Of a DNA stretch of 64,000 bases, positions 24,191 through 35,295 are shown in pieces. Below the pieces are notes generated by a model, which saw only the letters and a list, made by a program, of their open reading frames with translations, had not been told where the DNA came from and did no database searches. The DNA lies in assembly GCA_001557505.1 (NCBI GenBank), contig LSAX01000004.1, forward strand, positions 744,001-808,000, written 5' to 3'. How positions within the stretch are numbered: the stretch's first letter is position 1; each line of letters starts with the position of its first letter. The DNA comes from Reticulascus tulasneorum. Taxonomy: Eukaryota; Ascomycota; Sordariomycetes; Glomerellales; Reticulascaceae. A program made the position numbers and the translations under genes.

Positions 24191-25413
24191 CTACGAGACC
24201 TGTCTCTCTGTAATTGTTCCCCCAGCTCGAGTATCCGTATCCGAGTACGGCGGAGGAGCTGTGTCTAGAGTCTGATCCACCTCCTCATTTAGCCCATCCT
24301 CATCCGGATCATAGGCATCCTCCTCACGAATAATCGGAACGTCCTCCAGTGACTGTCCATCCATCCAGCCCCTCGGCTTTCCAGCCATAGTCCACCGCAT
24401 CCAGATGAACCCAAACGCCAGTGCCGCCAATACCACGCTACCCCACACCATTATCAGAAACGGCCGCCCGCGTTGCGGGTTCATTGACACCCCCTCGGGT
24501 AGTCTCTGGTCAACCACCTTCAAGAAGGCGATGAAGTAGCCCGGCATAATAGTATCGTGCATCGCCGGGAGTATGAAAAGGAACGCAGTAACGCCGTAGT
24601 AGTAAAGCCGCACCCGATCCCAAGCATGCTCATCGAGCGCCTCGATCTCTTCAAACGTGCCCTTCGGACACGGGCACCATCTACCCAAGTAGCAGCGGCA
24701 CTTCATCCGATGAGGTTGGTAGGCAATCAAGAACTCGTTCAACAGCGTTGTGGCAGCCATGAAGATGGCGGCGAGATACATAACGAAGTTCAGCCAGGCG
24801 GGCGATTGCCTATACCAAAGATGGTCCTCCCACGCCTTGTGCCAGATGCCCAAGAACTCATTCTTACACTTCTTCTCCGTGCCATCCAGGGGTCCGAATG
24901 TGCAGCAATCCCACTTTTCGTACTTGTCACGTTTGCCGCCCTCCTCGGCGATCTCACACATCAATCTCGCGGGCTCGAAGCTCAGACGCGGGCCAGAGGT
25001 CGTGACGCCGGAAAGGTATACCCACCCACCTGCTTCCTTGCCCGTCTTGCAGGCGGGGCATTCCCAGCCGAAGGCATTCGGAAATTGGTAGAGCTTAAAC
25101 ATGAAATCGCCCTTGTCGGGGTACGGGGCTTCAACCAGCTGCGGGACGATTCCGTAGTACTGCAACCGGGAATGTGTCAGCTATCATGCTCCGCCACGTG
25201 GAGAGCCTGTCGTGGGATACTGACCGACACCATGGAAAGGCTTGTCAGGCCAAGATCGAAGATGGGGGCATATCTGTGGAATGCGGGGACGTGGAACGTC
25301 CCGGCTGACAGAAGGACTATAATCAGGATAAGCGGCGTCATGATGAACCACCTGCTCGCGACCAGGAGAGCACGGGCGAGCCTCGCCGACCGACGAGTCT
25401 GGTTCTCGCGCAT
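24191..25413 (-). CDS. Four-TM membrane protein with C-terminal PPPY motif
   Basis: Two exons, 25413-25225 and 25159-24191, with a 65-nt intron, giving 385 aa. One TM helix near residues 15-40 (FIMTPLILIIVLLSAGTF) is followed by a long, probably extracytoplasmic loop with several cysteines (ECPAC, KWDCCTFG). Three more TM helices (FVMYLAAIFMAATTLLNEF, YGVTAFLFILPAMHD, MVWGSVVLAALAFGFIWM) precede an acidic tail. Between TM2 and TM3 is a Cys-rich loop (CRCYLGRWCPCP). The tail carries PPPYSD, a PY motif of the kind bound by WW domains of Rsp5-type ubiquitin ligases. SUR7/PalI-like topology is similar, but I see no diagnostic motif. Function unknown. Confidence 0.8.
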
Positions 25414-25925
25414 TTGGACGGATTAGCGAGTTTGCTAAGCGGATGAAGGAGAAGCATCGCAAGGTTGGATTTGGTTTCAGGGGATCTTGTTTAAATTGGA
25501 AGTGGGCTGTCCTGTCCCGCCTTGCAGCAGTTGGCGCGCGCCGTTGAAAATGACGTACAGACGCGCGACAGTTCAGGATCCCTGCCCCGCCAAGCCATTG
25601 TCATATCAGGGGCCAAAATGTCCAGACAACTCATCTACACTCCAGTCGGCAACATGATTACTTAGTAAGTAGACGATCCAATGTAGAACAAGAAAAGGAG
25701 CTAGAATACAATTAAGAGGTATAGCTGTTGACTATATTTACACACATTTCCCGAATGTTGGCTTCGTTCCAGCCATGAACGAAACTGCATGCCATCATAT
25801 TCCCATCCCAGGTAGAATCGGGAGACTACTGTCCTTAGAATCCATCAAATAAGCACTGTTGACATTATTTCCGTATATTGATTGAAAACGAGCAGAAACG
25901 CGACTCCACTCTACAACGCCAGTGC

Positions 25926-27088
25926 TCACGCAAGTTTCTTGTTGCGTGGCAGGCCAGCCTCCCTCCGAGCCTTAACATCTCCTTCTGCCAACCACCTGCT
26001 CGCCTTGACGAGTTGTACGACATTGATGAACTGCTTCAGCAGCATGATAGGAAGGCTTATTCCAGCAATGATCCAAGGAACAGTAGAATCCTGTATAGTT
26101 CGAAGTCAGTATTGCTATATCTAGAGTCCTGGCTTGTAGCAAAGCGAGACAAATCCATCGCTGCTGAAAGACCGGGCAGCTTGATTATAGGAGGAAATAG
26201 GAAGGCCTACCATCTTGTTCACTCGTGCAGCTTCGAGCGCACCGGCACTGTAAGGGTTGGTGAATATCTGACCCAGTATCTTCGAGTCAACCTCGTCGCC
26301 ACTGCGGATCGCCGCCGCGGCGCTCTCAGGAACTTGCTGCAAGAGGCCCGGTGATAGGAACGGGCTCGAGAAAGAGAGGAGGTATAGCGCAATGAAGAAG
26401 GTTTCGTTAAGGGCGCAGAATATAAACAACACGTTCTAAAAAGAGTCAGCACACCGAACAACCAGGGCAGTGATCGAGTATCAGCAAACCTTATTGGTGT
26501 AGTAGAGGTTGAGGATCCAGCTTCGCGACTTGTCGACATTCTTGTGGCTCACGTCGGAGCCTCCCATGGCCAGTGTGGCATACATGTGCATATAATGGCT
26601 TGCCAGATCCAGAGCAATCAAGCCCTGGAAGATGATAGCCCATCGGGGGAAGGCGGACGAGAGGAAGACGAGCAGGCAGGCCGTGGTGCATCGGTCCGTG
26701 ACCATATCTAGCACCGCGCCAAACCGGGTCGACTGCTCGAAGTATCGCGCCGCATAGCCATCGAGAGCGTCCAGTAGACATGAGACGCTGTAGAGGAGCG
26801 AGCACGTTCGCGGATGTAAGGGCATGTAGTAAAGCGAGGAAACGGCCAGGACGATTCGTGAGTAACCTGAAGCAGATACAGTTAGCAAGGGCATCAAGCA
26901 GCGTAGACCGGCTGTCTCGTACCGATCAGGTTCGGCCAGAACATGTAAATGTTCTCGCTCTCGAATTCATCTGCGTCGCCGTCCAGTGCAGGATGCGCGC
27001 TCCCATTTCCATTCTCCACGACCTCATGGTTCGTTTCCGGTTTGGGTTCAGCCGCGGCCGGCTGCCTCCTAGCTTTGGGTCCAGCCAT
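25926..27088 (-). CDS. PIS1: CDP-diacylglycerol--inositol 3-phosphatidyltransferase (PI synthase)
   Basis: Four exons: 27088-26923, 26866-26490, 26435-26211 and 26090-25926, with introns of 56, 54 and 120 nt, giving 310 aa. The complete CDP-alcohol phosphatidyltransferase signature is present: Asp88, Asp91-Gly92, Ala95-Arg96, Gly105, Asp109 and Asp113 in DALDGYAARYF...FGAVLDMVTD. The context FWPNLIGYSRIVL, DLASHYMHMYATL and the closing PWIIAGISLPIMLLKQFIN is that of fungal phosphatidylinositol synthase. It makes PI from CDP-diacylglycerol and myo-inositol in the ER membrane and is expected to be essential. The N-terminal 45 residues are charged and variable. Confidence 0.93.
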
Positions 27089-28202
27089 AGTATCTCTGTA
27101 TTTCGGTATTTCGAAGCTTAGAAGCGCAGAATGCTATTCTTGGTAGCAGAAGGAGTTCTTGAAGTGGGAGAGTCGGAGACGATGACCCGATTGCTCCGGC
27201 GGGTTTGGGCAAATTGACGGACGGGTAGCTCGTCACACGGGGCGGAAGCCGGTGGAAACCAGCAGAAGCAGATTGACTGAGGGAGAGACGAGAAGAGAAG
27301 GAGCAGAATTGATGAGGCCAAACGTGAAATCAATGTACTGGAAGCAGTTGGAGAATTCCGATTCTTCCGAGGACACGGTTAACGCGAGACGAACCAAGGA
27401 GCTTTGAGTGAACCGTGAATTAATTTCTGTCTCCTTGGCTGTGGTCCGTGCAGCTGTCGCGGGGTTCGTGGGCGAATCGAGAGTCCCACATGCATGCTGG
27501 CCGTCCATGGTGGGTTTTTATATTTGGGGCTTCACAACCTGTAATTACAACAATCATTGTGGTACTTAAAGGGCTCACATTGACTACCTAGGCGGGCAGA
27601 TGCATCCAACAATATCGACATAGTGAGGTCAAAAGCCTGTATCTGCCACTGAATCCCCGCCCTGGCCTGAGGTGGACAGACAATGATGCGGTGTTTTGCA
27701 GGACCATTCTCTTCCCTGGAAACCCTGCCAGGATGCCGGCATGCAAATCATCAAGCATTAATGCAATCAAGCATAGGGCTGCAGGCCACACCACCTCCCG
27801 CATTTTGCCCCGAATCTGCCTAGCGACAGCGCTATTAGCTCCCAGCTAATCGTGTCATAGTGTCTTCTCCAACTGACTGCTGAATGCAGTGCAGATGCAG
27901 CCGCGAGTGCTGGGGTGAGCAATCTGCTATCGCGACGACTCACTGACTTGGCCTTCCTATTACGGGGCCGATGAGTCATTTGAGCCTCTATCATAGCATA
28001 GCTATAAATGCTTTCTCACCACCTGTGACAATTCCCAGCTCGACGTTGAACAATTGCTTCCGCTTGAGAAATTGATGGAAGATTTACTGTAGGAAGTCGC
28101 CTACTGCTAACAAGGGTGATACTCACACGATCTCACCAATCTCCAGTCTTTGGCGTCGAGAAACGAGTCCCAAGATTGGCAGGCGTGGAGTTCAGCATCA
28201 AA
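27089..28202. other. Divergent intergenic between PIS1 and the GNAT gene
   Basis: About 1.1 kb containing both promoters. A short minus frame (27803-27588) starts with a hydrophobic segment, but I could not extend or splice it into a convincing gene. The pyrimidine-rich stretch before 28203 suggests a 5' leader for the GNAT gene. Confidence 0.45.
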
Positions 28203-28910
28203 ATGGAGTCCAAGACAGTCCTTGTAGTTCTTCCAAAGTCACATTCGTCGCCGGAGCTATGGATGCAACTCGTGCAGCGTCAAAAGGACTTTCGTCTTAT
28301 GTCTCTCAAACTTTCCCCTGAAGCATTTGGTTCTACATATGCCCGAGAAGCCGAATTCGACATGGAGAGATGGGAGTCCAGATTGGCAAACCCGCGGGCA
28401 ACAATCTTCATTGCAGTGGATGCCGATATCGTTCCGACCTCTCCAGATGATGTGGTGAGGCTGGCAACGACGACAGATTGGCAGGCCTGTGCCGTGGGTG
28501 TCGGACCCTTCAATCCCGAAGAGGTTGAAAAGGTGTACAACGACAGTCAGATAACAGATTTCAAAGGCTCACCGCCCAGGCCTGGTGGGGCGATACCATT
28601 ACAGTATTGGATCAACGCCATGTACGTGTTACCATCGGCCAGAGGCAAAGGTCTTGGGGTGAAAGTGGTGGAATTCGCAAAAGCACACATTGCGGAGCAC
28701 TGCCGCAAGGCGGAGCAGCAAAATGTCCGGTTTGCCCTTCTGGTAGACTACGAGAATCTCTCTGCCAGGGCCGTGTACAAGAAATGTGGATTTGAGGTTG
28801 TTCATCGGTATTGGTTCAACAATCAGAGAAGCGGCGTGCCGACACGGACAGAGGCGGCGGTGATGGAGTTTGACGTGGTTTTACAGGAGGCGGGGACACA
28901 GACACCATAG
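28203..28910 (+). CDS. GNAT-family N-acetyltransferase
   Basis: Single exon of 235 aa from the ATG at 28203 (MESKTVLVVLPK); codons upstream are in frame but lack an ATG. The acetyl-CoA-binding motif A is clear: NAMYVLPSARGKGLGVKVVEFAK, with the R-G-K-G-L-G pyrophosphate loop. Motif B follows as LLVDYENLSARAVYKKCGFEVV, with the usual N...A...Y-x-x-x-G-F pattern. The first half has a substrate-side region (FRLMSLKLSPEAFGSTY) typical of fungal GNAT proteins of unknown substrate. Probably cytosolic; the acceptor amine cannot be predicted. Confidence 0.88.
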   Translation: MESKTVLVVLPKSHSSPELWMQLVQRQKDFRLMSLKLSPEAFGSTYAREAEFDMERWESRLANPRATIFIAVDADIVPTSPDDVVRLATTTDWQACAVGVGPFNPEEVEKVYNDSQITDFKGSPPRPGGAIPLQYWINAMYVLPSARGKGLGVKVVEFAKAHIAEHCRKAEQQNVRFALLVDYENLSARAVYKKCGFEVVHRYWFNNQRSGVPTRTEAAVMEFDVVLQEAGTQTP

Positions 28911-29205
28911 CATAACTTGCGTCTAAATGGTATCAATTGAAGATTCAAATCATCACATGAGGTGCAGAAAGCAGTCTGTATAACAGCTGTTGCGTGCAAT
29001 GCATCGATGAGGAGAAGCAACCAGCACTATGGATCTTCAATAGTGGGCTGCTCAATACAGACATGATACGTACCCTAGCTGGCATGACTGCTGCAGGTTA
29101 TGACGACATTGCCCGAAGTAGTATACGAGACCAGTTACACAGGATGGATTGCAAGATTCCTCCTTTTTTGGGTGGTGTTCTAGAGCTAGCTATATACTTT
29201 CAAAT

Positions 29206-29843
29206 TTAGGTAGAATCAACCGCGCAAGAGGAAAATACACTCCTTGCCCCCTTGCCAAGCACAGTAGCACCTTCGTTTGTTGCGATATTGGCGCTGCAAG
29301 AATTGCCTGGCCTGTCATTTGGAGGAACATACCACGTAGTAGCCTTGCCATCGCAGTTTTTCCCCTCCCAAAACTTCAGTATACAGTGCTGCCCGGTGGG
29401 ATTTATACTGCAAATTAGTTTCAGTAAGAGTTCTCATCTGTGAGTGGTCTTGACTAGAGCAGAACCGTCTCAACCTACATTTTGGCTCCATAGCCGGAAC
29501 TCTTACTCAGGGGAGAGCACTTTCCGGGATAGGCATAGACTATAACGAAGCCATATTAGCGGACTGTATCTCTTCAAATCATCTCATCTTCATCGTGGCA
29601 ACTAACAAGACTCGATGATGCTTTTGCAACTTTTATCTTGATACATCTGGACCCAGACACGACTCCCTGATCGTGCCTCAAGTTGCTGGCTTGCTGTAAG
29701 GTCGAGTTCCGGTGGTATTACCGCAGCGGTGCCAAGGGTCACAAGGGCTGTCAGGAAGACGACGGCGAAGCGTAGTGAAACCTGTTGCGCGTGTAAGTCG
29801 CCATGGGTTATCTTGGGTAGTGGCAGGATGAGAAACCAACCAT
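29206..29843 (-). CDS. Small secreted cysteine-rich protein, four exons (effector-like)
   Basis: Exons 29843-29841 (ATG only), 29781-29607, 29539-29479 and 29407-29206, with introns of 59, 67 and 71 nt, give 146 aa. The frame stays open through three junctions of different phase (0, 1 and 2), which is unlikely by chance. Residues 1-20 form a signal peptide (VSLRFAVVFLTALVTLGTAA); ELDLTASQQLEAR may be a short pro-region. The mature part holds six cysteines in the contexts KSCKS, GKCSP, QHCIL, KNCDG, NSCSA and SSCAV, enough for three disulfides, and several aromatic strands (VWVQMY, ILKFWEG). No family is recognised; size, secretion and cysteine content fit apoplastic effector-like proteins. 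The one-codon first exon is the weakest part of the model. Confidence 0.7.
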
Positions 29844-31249
29844 GATTGCTTGTGTGTGCTCTTCCTGTTGTTGAGTGAAATTCTGGTCTTCAGCTATCGC
29901 CTGCTAGAAGATTTACAGATGTGCATGTATAAGAACCCTTCTTTTAATTTTAATAGTAGCTTTGGGACGTATTTATATTTGCTATATCGTCTTCTCCATG
30001 GCCCACAGGGCCCACAACATTCGTAAGGCTGACATTTACAAGGACATTGCTGCTGTATCATGATTGGCCAATCCGTGCGAGCTGGGTATAATCTCCTGTA
30101 ACTTTGATTGATTGGTTCACCAATGCGAGCTGTACCTAATATTATACACTGCGAGGCGAGAATGAGCGCAGCGGCAGGGGATTCAGTGGCTTTGAGTTTG
30201 GCTTCGCCTCAGCTGAGTGAAAAGCTTGGTCGTTTCCACAGTTCATCTACCGCTTGAAGTTGCCCCATCACAACTAATTTTGGCATCCCATCAGTGATCC
30301 ACTTCTCGACAGCGGTCGGCTTAATAGGGCGAGTCTCTCGAAATCAAAGATGCTGAAAAAAGACTGCTTAGGAGGAGAAACTCAGACAAGATCACACGGG
30401 TTTTCATTTTCATTTAGTGACTAAGATTGCCTCGTAGCCTATGGTCCTTTTGCTAAAGTAGTTTAGAAATAATCAGGGTCTCAAAGAATTCTGTCAATGG
30501 CAAATTCAATCTTCACTAATCTAACCGCTCCTAGACATACTGCTTGTGTGGATTCGTAGAGAAGTGGTCTGAGAGTAGCGTCCGGGAATCTGTTGTGACC
30601 TGCACTTGTACTGGTACCGGAACGTGTCCAGGTCTCATGTTAGAGAGTGAGAAGTAAAATCTGCTTCTGAGCGACGGAAGGGGGTTTCCTCAAAGAGTAT
30701 CGACCATGCGACAGCCAACCAAGGCTATCAATGGAAGACGATTAGAGATACTACTCAAATACCAATCCGTATCAAAAGAGACCAATCCGAAAGTCAGAAA
30801 GAAGGGAGAGTAGAGATGAGGCACTATTTAAAGGACGCTGAATTTCTGCATCTAGCCTTGGACTAGTCGACTCTTCATACGCCAACTGGTACAAGCTCTC
30901 CGAGACCCGAGTGGCGTAATAAGCCCCGGCTGACGAATCATGAAAGCAAACTATACCGCGTCAACTAAACATTCATCAGCATGGTTCGCATCTCACCCAC
31001 GTCACTCGGCCGATACTTCTCAACACAGTCCAAAGGGACTTCCTAATGTACACCCACCCATTCCATTGGATGAGGGTCTCCACGGCAAACCGGCAATGAA
31101 GATGCAGAGGTGGAAATTAAAGGCGACGTGGCGTGAGTTAATCACGTGGTTGGCTTTGCGGCTGAGCCGACGATCCCTGAAGCATCTTCGACCTGGGATC
31201 CAGGCATCTTTCTACGGCCCGTATTTCAAATATTTCAACCAAAGCGGCT
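29844..31249. other. Shared divergent promoter region
   Basis: About 1.4 kb between the small secreted protein and the NACHT gene. It contains two imperfect copies of a GATTGG(N)nGCGAGCTG-type segment (about 30061-30095 and 30110-30140) carrying CCAAT/ATTGG boxes. The + frame at 30940-31290 overlaps the start of the NACHT gene in another frame and looks like chance. Confidence 0.45.
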
Positions 31250-34200
31250 ATGGAGCTTATGTTACAGCGAGCAGGAAAGCTCAAGCCTGAAGTCCGCCTT
31301 GGCATTGCGATTTCTACTTTTGAGAGCTGCTTAAGCGACGACAAAAAGGCCGTGTATAAGTCGTATACCAACGAGGCTCAGAAGCGTCAACCAGATCTCG
31401 AGGATGTTCGAAGAATTGCGGCGGAAATTGACCGCCAGTCTGGCCGGCCTTTCGGGACGCGTTTCATAAAAGTGTTAGAGGCAGTCCAGCGGATCACCGT
31501 TATTGCGGATCTGCTCGTTAGCGGCTCACAGAACATAGTTGCAATCGGTACCTGGGCGGTCGTGAGACTGACGATTACCGTAAGTCATTATCACCCCCTC
31601 TAATGCGCTCACGAACGCTCAAATATTCTTTTCGAGGTTGTCGCTGGGGTTGGAACGTATCGTGAGAAGGCATCTAATCTCTTTATGGAAATTGGCCGGA
31701 CAGCCCCGAGACATAAGGCCCTCGAGCTTCTGTATCCTCAGTCTAAACGGCTGCAGGCAGCCGTGATAGAGTACTTTATTGTGGTTGTGAAATTGTGCCA
31801 TCGACTGTTCGAGAATACCCTAATGAGTCGACTGAAGGGCTTGGTGGATGCGGCTTTCACCAACCCCGACCTGAAAACCGAGAAGGCCGAACTAGATCAG
31901 TGGGCACACGTCATTGATCGAGAAGTTTCTTTACTCTTGGGCCAGACGGTTGAGGAAGAAGCAAAAGCAAACATGCGTCACAGATCGCTCGTCTCCTACT
32001 CAGCGGAAGCCGAGGCAAAAAGACTGCGGGCTAAACGACGTCTCGAATGGCTGGACGTATGCTCTACTTACCATTATGAAAGTGCATGGACTAGATTGCG
32101 CAAGGAAGGTAACTCCGCATTCTTCTTGAAGGATCCCTCATACAAGGAGTTCAAAAATCAAACGGCGTCGTCGACGTTGCTGTGCACTGGCAAGCTGGGG
32201 TCGGGGAAGTCGGTGCTCATGGCCAACATGGTTGACGACCTGTGGTTGTCAAACGACAGCAGAGATTACTATGTGGCCTACTTTTTTGTTCTGCCTAGCG
32301 ATATTCAAAGTCTGGAAGCCAGGACCATTATTGGTTGTCTGGCACGACAAGTTTTGGGATCTATACACGGCTGCGACTGGACTTTAACTCTTCCTGATCA
32401 TTGCCAAAATCTTGAAATTGAAGAGGTAGTACGGCTGTTACGCGACATTCTGCCAGTCGGTCAACGCCTGGTTTTCGTTGTGGATGGGCTAGATGAGTGT
32501 CCGAGAGAGGAAAGACTCATCGCCCTTGGTCAGCTGAACGAGCTTCAACGCCTGTTTCGCCTTTGTCTTTGTGGATCAATAAGGCTCGAGGCCGCCAGCT
32601 TGGCATTGATCGATTACGACCAGCTGGAGCCCAAATCCCTACTCGAGATGCCAGAAGTCAACCCAGATATTGCAAATTTTGTCGAGACTGAGATTCAAGA
32701 ACTGGTCGACGAGGGTGAGCTTGCAGTGGGGGATCCATTGCTACTCAGCGAGATACGTGATCGCCTTGTTGATGGGGCAAACGGAATGTAGGTGACGAAC
32801 CATGATACTCGCCGTACACAAGATTTGATGGACTGATATGATGGACAGGTTCTTGTGGGTTTCGTTGCAGCTTCGTTCCATCTGTCATGAAAGAACCGAC
32901 CAGGCAATACGCCAAGCTCTCGCCAACATCCCGAAAAGCCTGCCAGACACCTTTGAGCGTATCTTGACACAAAGCAAACGATTTGGCACTCAATACCAAC
33001 TCCAGATACTGAAAATATTGGCCTGCGCGTTTCGGCCGCTCACTGCCGAAGAGCTCCGCCAATGTCTGAGCGTTGTCCCTGGAAACGTGTCATGGGCCGA
33101 GAGCACGATGATCAATGACATTGGCAGAACTCTGTCTTGCTGTGGAAGCCTTGTCGTTGTTGACGAGGAGGAGCTTACCATCCACTTTGTGCACCCCAGC
33201 GTGAAACAGTTTCTACTAGGGGAAATGTCGAGTCTGGACGCCTTTGGTCAATGGCAATTTACACTTCAAGACGCAAACAAAGATATGACTGGAATCGCAG
33301 TTACCTATATCCACATGGTCGAATCGAGGGGAACTATCGCCATCCAGAGCGACTCGATAGTCCCCATCGTTCCTACTGCACTCCTCCCGCATCCCGACAG
33401 AATCATCAAATCGACAAAAGCATCCATGCCAAGCGGAGTTTCCAGGTCTTTGTTGGCAGTTGCAACAAAGCTAGCGAGACTCAAATCGGCGAGGGCGCAG
33501 AGCACAGTGGACGTTGGTGGCGTGGTCGGAGACTTGAACGCCCCTGACGCTCCTCACACTGTTGCTGAGAAGGATGACTTTCGGGTGTATGCAGCAGAAT
33601 ACTGGATGCTACACTCGAAGGATATATGCAGGGAGGAGGGAAGAAACATATTCAGGCTCTGGATGGAACTCACTTCCAAAGAGACATACGCTAACTGCTT
33701 CGACTGGCCCAACATACTCCAGAGATTGACCATTTGTAACCCCGACATTGGCATAAACAAAATCAAGAAACTCAACTTGGCCGTTCCAGAAATGTTTATG
33801 TGGGCTATACTCACTGCCCATCACACATTATTGGACGTTCAACTCCGACGATACAAGCCTCGGCTTGAAACGCTCAATTACTGCGCGCTGAAGATATGCT
33901 GTATGCGGCCCCGACCAACTCTTGATCGAAGAATGGCAACCAGGCTCTTGACCTCCCTGTTGTTTCGTCGTGGCAAATGGCCCCAAAGACCTCTTTCGAG
34001 ATGGTTAATCGCCGCGCAGCCGGACCTTAGTTACGGCGACTACGGATGCTTGTATGCGCTTCTGCTAATCGGGCACCACGGAGCTACAAATACCCTACTT
34101 TCGCGGATGAGTGGAAGCGACACATTGTCGAAAGTTTCGTATCCTCTAGTGTGCGTTGCGGTTGCCAAAGGTAACCCTTCTACTGTCTACCATCTTGTTC

Positions 34201-34769
34201 GACTCGGTGCCAAGGTCAATCACTCGAGAAAGGGCCTATATCCCCTGGCAATCGCACTTTCCGGGTTAAAAGCTGGCATCAACGTGCCCCAGTACCTTCG
34301 CATTGTGTACACTCTGCTCAAGGCCGGGGCACATGTCCAAAATCTTCCTCTCGAAAGCAGGCCGTCTTTGGCTCCGGCCGTCGAGAAATTCGCGTGCAAT
34401 GTCAACAAAAGCTTCTTCGATATTGGCGAGTATCTTCAACCAACAGCCTTCGACTGGACAATACACTATTCGAGGTGTTCGTTTTGGTGGATATTACACT
34501 ACGTTAAGCTAGGGCTCCGGGCTGTAGCGATGGAGAGTATCATGGCATGCAACCTGTTTCTAGGCATAGGTTTGCTGACCGCCGTGGGTTTGCTGACTGT
34601 CTTGGGTTTCGTCGCTAACTGCCTTGCGTTATTGTTTATGCTGGGGCCAACGAGCTTCGACGTTTCCGTGACATTCTCTCTTTTCATTCTACTTGTACTA
34701 TTCAACATCATGTTGATGATGTCTGTTAGCGCTCTGCGCGCAAATAAGTGGAAAAGCTCAAAGATGTGA
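31250..34769 (+). CDS. STAND NTPase (NACHT) with ankyrin-like repeats and C-terminal membrane helices
   Basis: Exons 31250-31579, 31637-32787 and 32849-34769, with introns of 57 and 61 nt, give 1133 aa. The N-terminal 230 residues match the conserved region found before NACHT in many fungal NLR-like proteins (DUF7708 type: VVRLTIT, MEIGRTAPRHKALELLYP, YFIVVVKLCHR). Walker A is GKLGSGKS (Gly295-Ser302) and Walker B VFVVDGLDEC (Asp393). A winged-helix-like section (DGANGMFLWVSLQLRS, IPKSLPDTFERIL, AFRPLTAEELRQCL, IHFVHPSVKQFLL) follows. About residues 900-1030 are ankyrin-like (YPLVCVAVAKGNPSTVYHLVRLGAKVN). The last 65 residues contain two hydrophobic helices. The architecture suggests a ligand-gated oligomeric switch of non-self recognition or programmed cell death; this is family-level inference. 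Confidence 0.88.
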
Positions 34770-35295
34770 GACGATTTTGCTGCGCTAGAGAGGGACTTGG
34801 CTGTCTATGGTTCATCATGTTGGTATTCATATCTGGACATGTTGTGGCCGCATGGGTACTCCGCTAGGAAATGGTGGCAACATTGCGACGGAGTTGGCCA
34901 GGGGCTGTGCGAAAAGATATTGGGATAGGAGCGAAGGTCTGTTAATACTAACAATATGTGTTGCAATCTATGGCATCACAGATTCGGTCTTTCTCCTACA
35001 ATGTAAGTCTATTCAAACTTCCATTATATGTTACGAATAGTACCCAAGCTTCCGATTTGGTGAGATTGGTGGGTATGTATTACACCAGAGATAGAGCAAT
35101 GAGAATAGTAACATGAACTAGCATGACTTCCGAAGCACCACAGGTCTCCAGCCAGTGTATCATTTTCCCCAGTTTCCATCCAAGGCAGACATAACAGAAT
35201 ACATACAGATCTACTGTACGCTGGTTTAAACTGCACATATACAGTGTAAGATTATCAAAGATTTAAGGCTGCAGCTTCGACAGGTTGCCATGTCA
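34770..35295. other. Convergent intergenic
   Basis: 3' flanks of the NACHT gene and the siderophore transporter. No structured element is noticed. Confidence 0.5.

Noticed and set aside
27588..27803. Minus frame with a hydrophobic start, possible small secreted protein
   Set aside because: The frame after the leader is not convincing. A neighbouring frame with several Cys cannot be joined by plausible splice sites.
30940..31290. Plus frame upstream of the NACHT gene
   Set aside because: It overlaps the NACHT first exon in a different frame and has no domain. The ATG at 31250 fits the family better.
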